This document shows, one piece after another, positions 8,027-8,436 of a stretch of 8,436 bases of DNA (position 1 is its first letter; each line of letters begins with the position of its first letter). Position numbers and translations under genes: made by a program. This DNA comes from Lentisphaerota bacterium. Lineage in GTDB: Bacteria > Verrucomicrobiota > Lentisphaeria > Oligosphaerales > Oligosphaeraceae. The notes beneath the pieces are model-generated. The model did no database searches. It saw nothing but the letters and a program-made list of their open reading frames with translations, and was not told where the DNA came from. The stretch lies in assembly GCA_012800625.1 (NCBI GenBank), contig JAAZIY010000026.1:1-8436 (forward strand), written 5' to 3'.

Positions 8027-8129
8027 ACTTAGCACACCAAGGCACAGGATGGGGGAGGACACGAAGGCACACGAAGGGACACTAAGTCACACATAGGCAC
8101 ACCAAGTAACACTAAGAGTCAGAAGGCAT
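8027..8129 (+). repeat. Array of about nine ACNAAGNCAC decamer units before ddl
   Basis: The units in order are ACTTAGCAC (8027, 9 nt), ACCAAGGCAC (8036), a 15-nt interruption rich in G (8046-8060), ACGAAGGCAC (8061), ACGAAGGGAC (8071), ACTAAGTCAC (8081), ACATAGGCAC (8091), ACCAAGTAAC (8101), ACTAAGAGTC (8111, overlapping the next by one base) and a weaker CAGAAGGCAT (8120). From 8061 to 8119 the 10-bp register never slips. Base counts for 8061-8120 are A 25, C 16, G 13 and T 6, a strong strand asymmetry. The units are not self-complementary and the 10-bp period is not a multiple of three, so the array is neither a hairpin nor coding. It occupies most of the 127-bp gap between the SNF2 stop and the ddl start. 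Confidence 0.8.
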
Positions 8130-8140
8130 TTTTCCTTATC

Positions 8141-8436
8141 ATGTCCAGCAAGCCTACAGTAGCGCTGCTCTGCGGCGGTCAGTCACCCGAGCATGAAATC
8201 TCCCTGCTCTCAGCCTGGAGTGTCTATCAGGCCATAGACCGCCAGCACTATGAAGTCCTCGTGGTGGGCATAGATAAAAAAGGTGTCTGGTATAACTTCG
8301 GCGACTCGCCCGACTTCCTGCTGCAGCGCGAGAACCCGGAGCGGGTCCGCCTGGCAGACCACGGCAAGGTATGCTTTTTCTGCCGCAATTGCCAAGTGGT
8401 GCGCCTCTGGGAACTGGGCACCGGACAAGAATTCGC
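8141..8436 (+). CDS. ddl: D-alanine--D-alanine ligase, N-terminal part (cut by window end)
   Basis: The enzyme makes the D-Ala-D-Ala dipeptide for peptidoglycan precursors in the cytoplasm, using ATP. Ninety-eight codons are visible, about a quarter to a third of a normal Ddl. The N-terminal signature is clear: VALLCGGQSPEHEISLLSA (7-25), then YEVLVVGIDKKGVWY (37-51), which corresponds to the GG-S-EHE-SL-SA and IGIDK-G-W blocks of the longer DdlA-type ligases. The ATP-grasp catalytic domain lies beyond the window. An unusual CFFCRNC segment (C78, C81, C84) follows, where I recall no conserved cysteines in Ddl. ATG 8141 is chosen because the signature starts seven residues in. The only Shine-Dalgarno-like sequence, AGAAGG (8121-8126), is 14 nt away, longer than usual, and lies at the end of the decamer array. 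It is on the same strand as the SNF2 gene, with a 127-bp gap. Confidence 0.9.
   Translation, partial: MSSKPTVALLCGGQSPEHEISLLSAWSVYQAIDRQHYEVLVVGIDKKGVWYNFGDSPDFLLQRENPERVRLADHGKVCFFCRNCQVVRLWELGTGQEF

Noticed and set aside
8027..8129. Array before ddl as a CRISPR
   Set aside because: Units are 10 bp and contiguous, with no unique spacers and no cas genes nearby.

Overview
The window holds four co-directional (+ strand) chromosomal genes, the last cut by the window end. In order they are pyrE (orotate phosphoribosyltransferase), secA (preprotein translocase ATPase), a 1374-residue SNF2-family helicase/translocase, and the first 98 codons of a D-alanine--D-alanine ligase (ddl). Three of the four belong to core metabolism or cell-envelope biogenesis. 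I see no phage, transposase, integrase, tRNA, rRNA or CRISPR signature.

The likely host is a bacterium of the PVC/FCB assemblage, for example a Lentisphaerota- or Kiritimatiellota-like lineage. SecA carries the enlarged preprotein-binding region I recall from Bacteroidota and PVC SecA proteins. Its motif VI reads RGRCARQGDPG, like the chlamydial form, rather than the common RGRSGRQGD. PyrE is of the short Thermus/Chlorobi-like type with a CPMC tail. Ddl implies D-Ala-D-Ala peptidoglycan precursors. This placement is inference from remembered family patterns, not from a tree.

Layout: 1-79 is a short leader with a perfect 8-bp inverted repeat at the very edge. pyrE runs 80-649, followed by an 85-bp gap. 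secA runs 735-3731, followed by a 157-bp gap. The SNF2 gene runs 3889-8013 from a GTG start with a good ribosome-binding site, followed by a 127-bp gap. ddl begins at 8141. No convincing intrinsic terminator or sigma-70 promoter was found in any gap, so partial co-transcription is possible but unproven.

The most interesting signal is outside the genes. All three intergenic gaps carry a degenerate 10-bp tandem repeat of consensus ACNAAGNCAC. There are about nine units on the + strand before ddl, three clear units on the - strand after secA, and two clear plus two decayed units on the + strand before secA. The repeat keeps helical (10-bp) phase and is strongly strand-asymmetric (A-rich, T-poor). 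It looks like a dispersed intergenic element family or a phased binding array, not coding sequence or a CRISPR.
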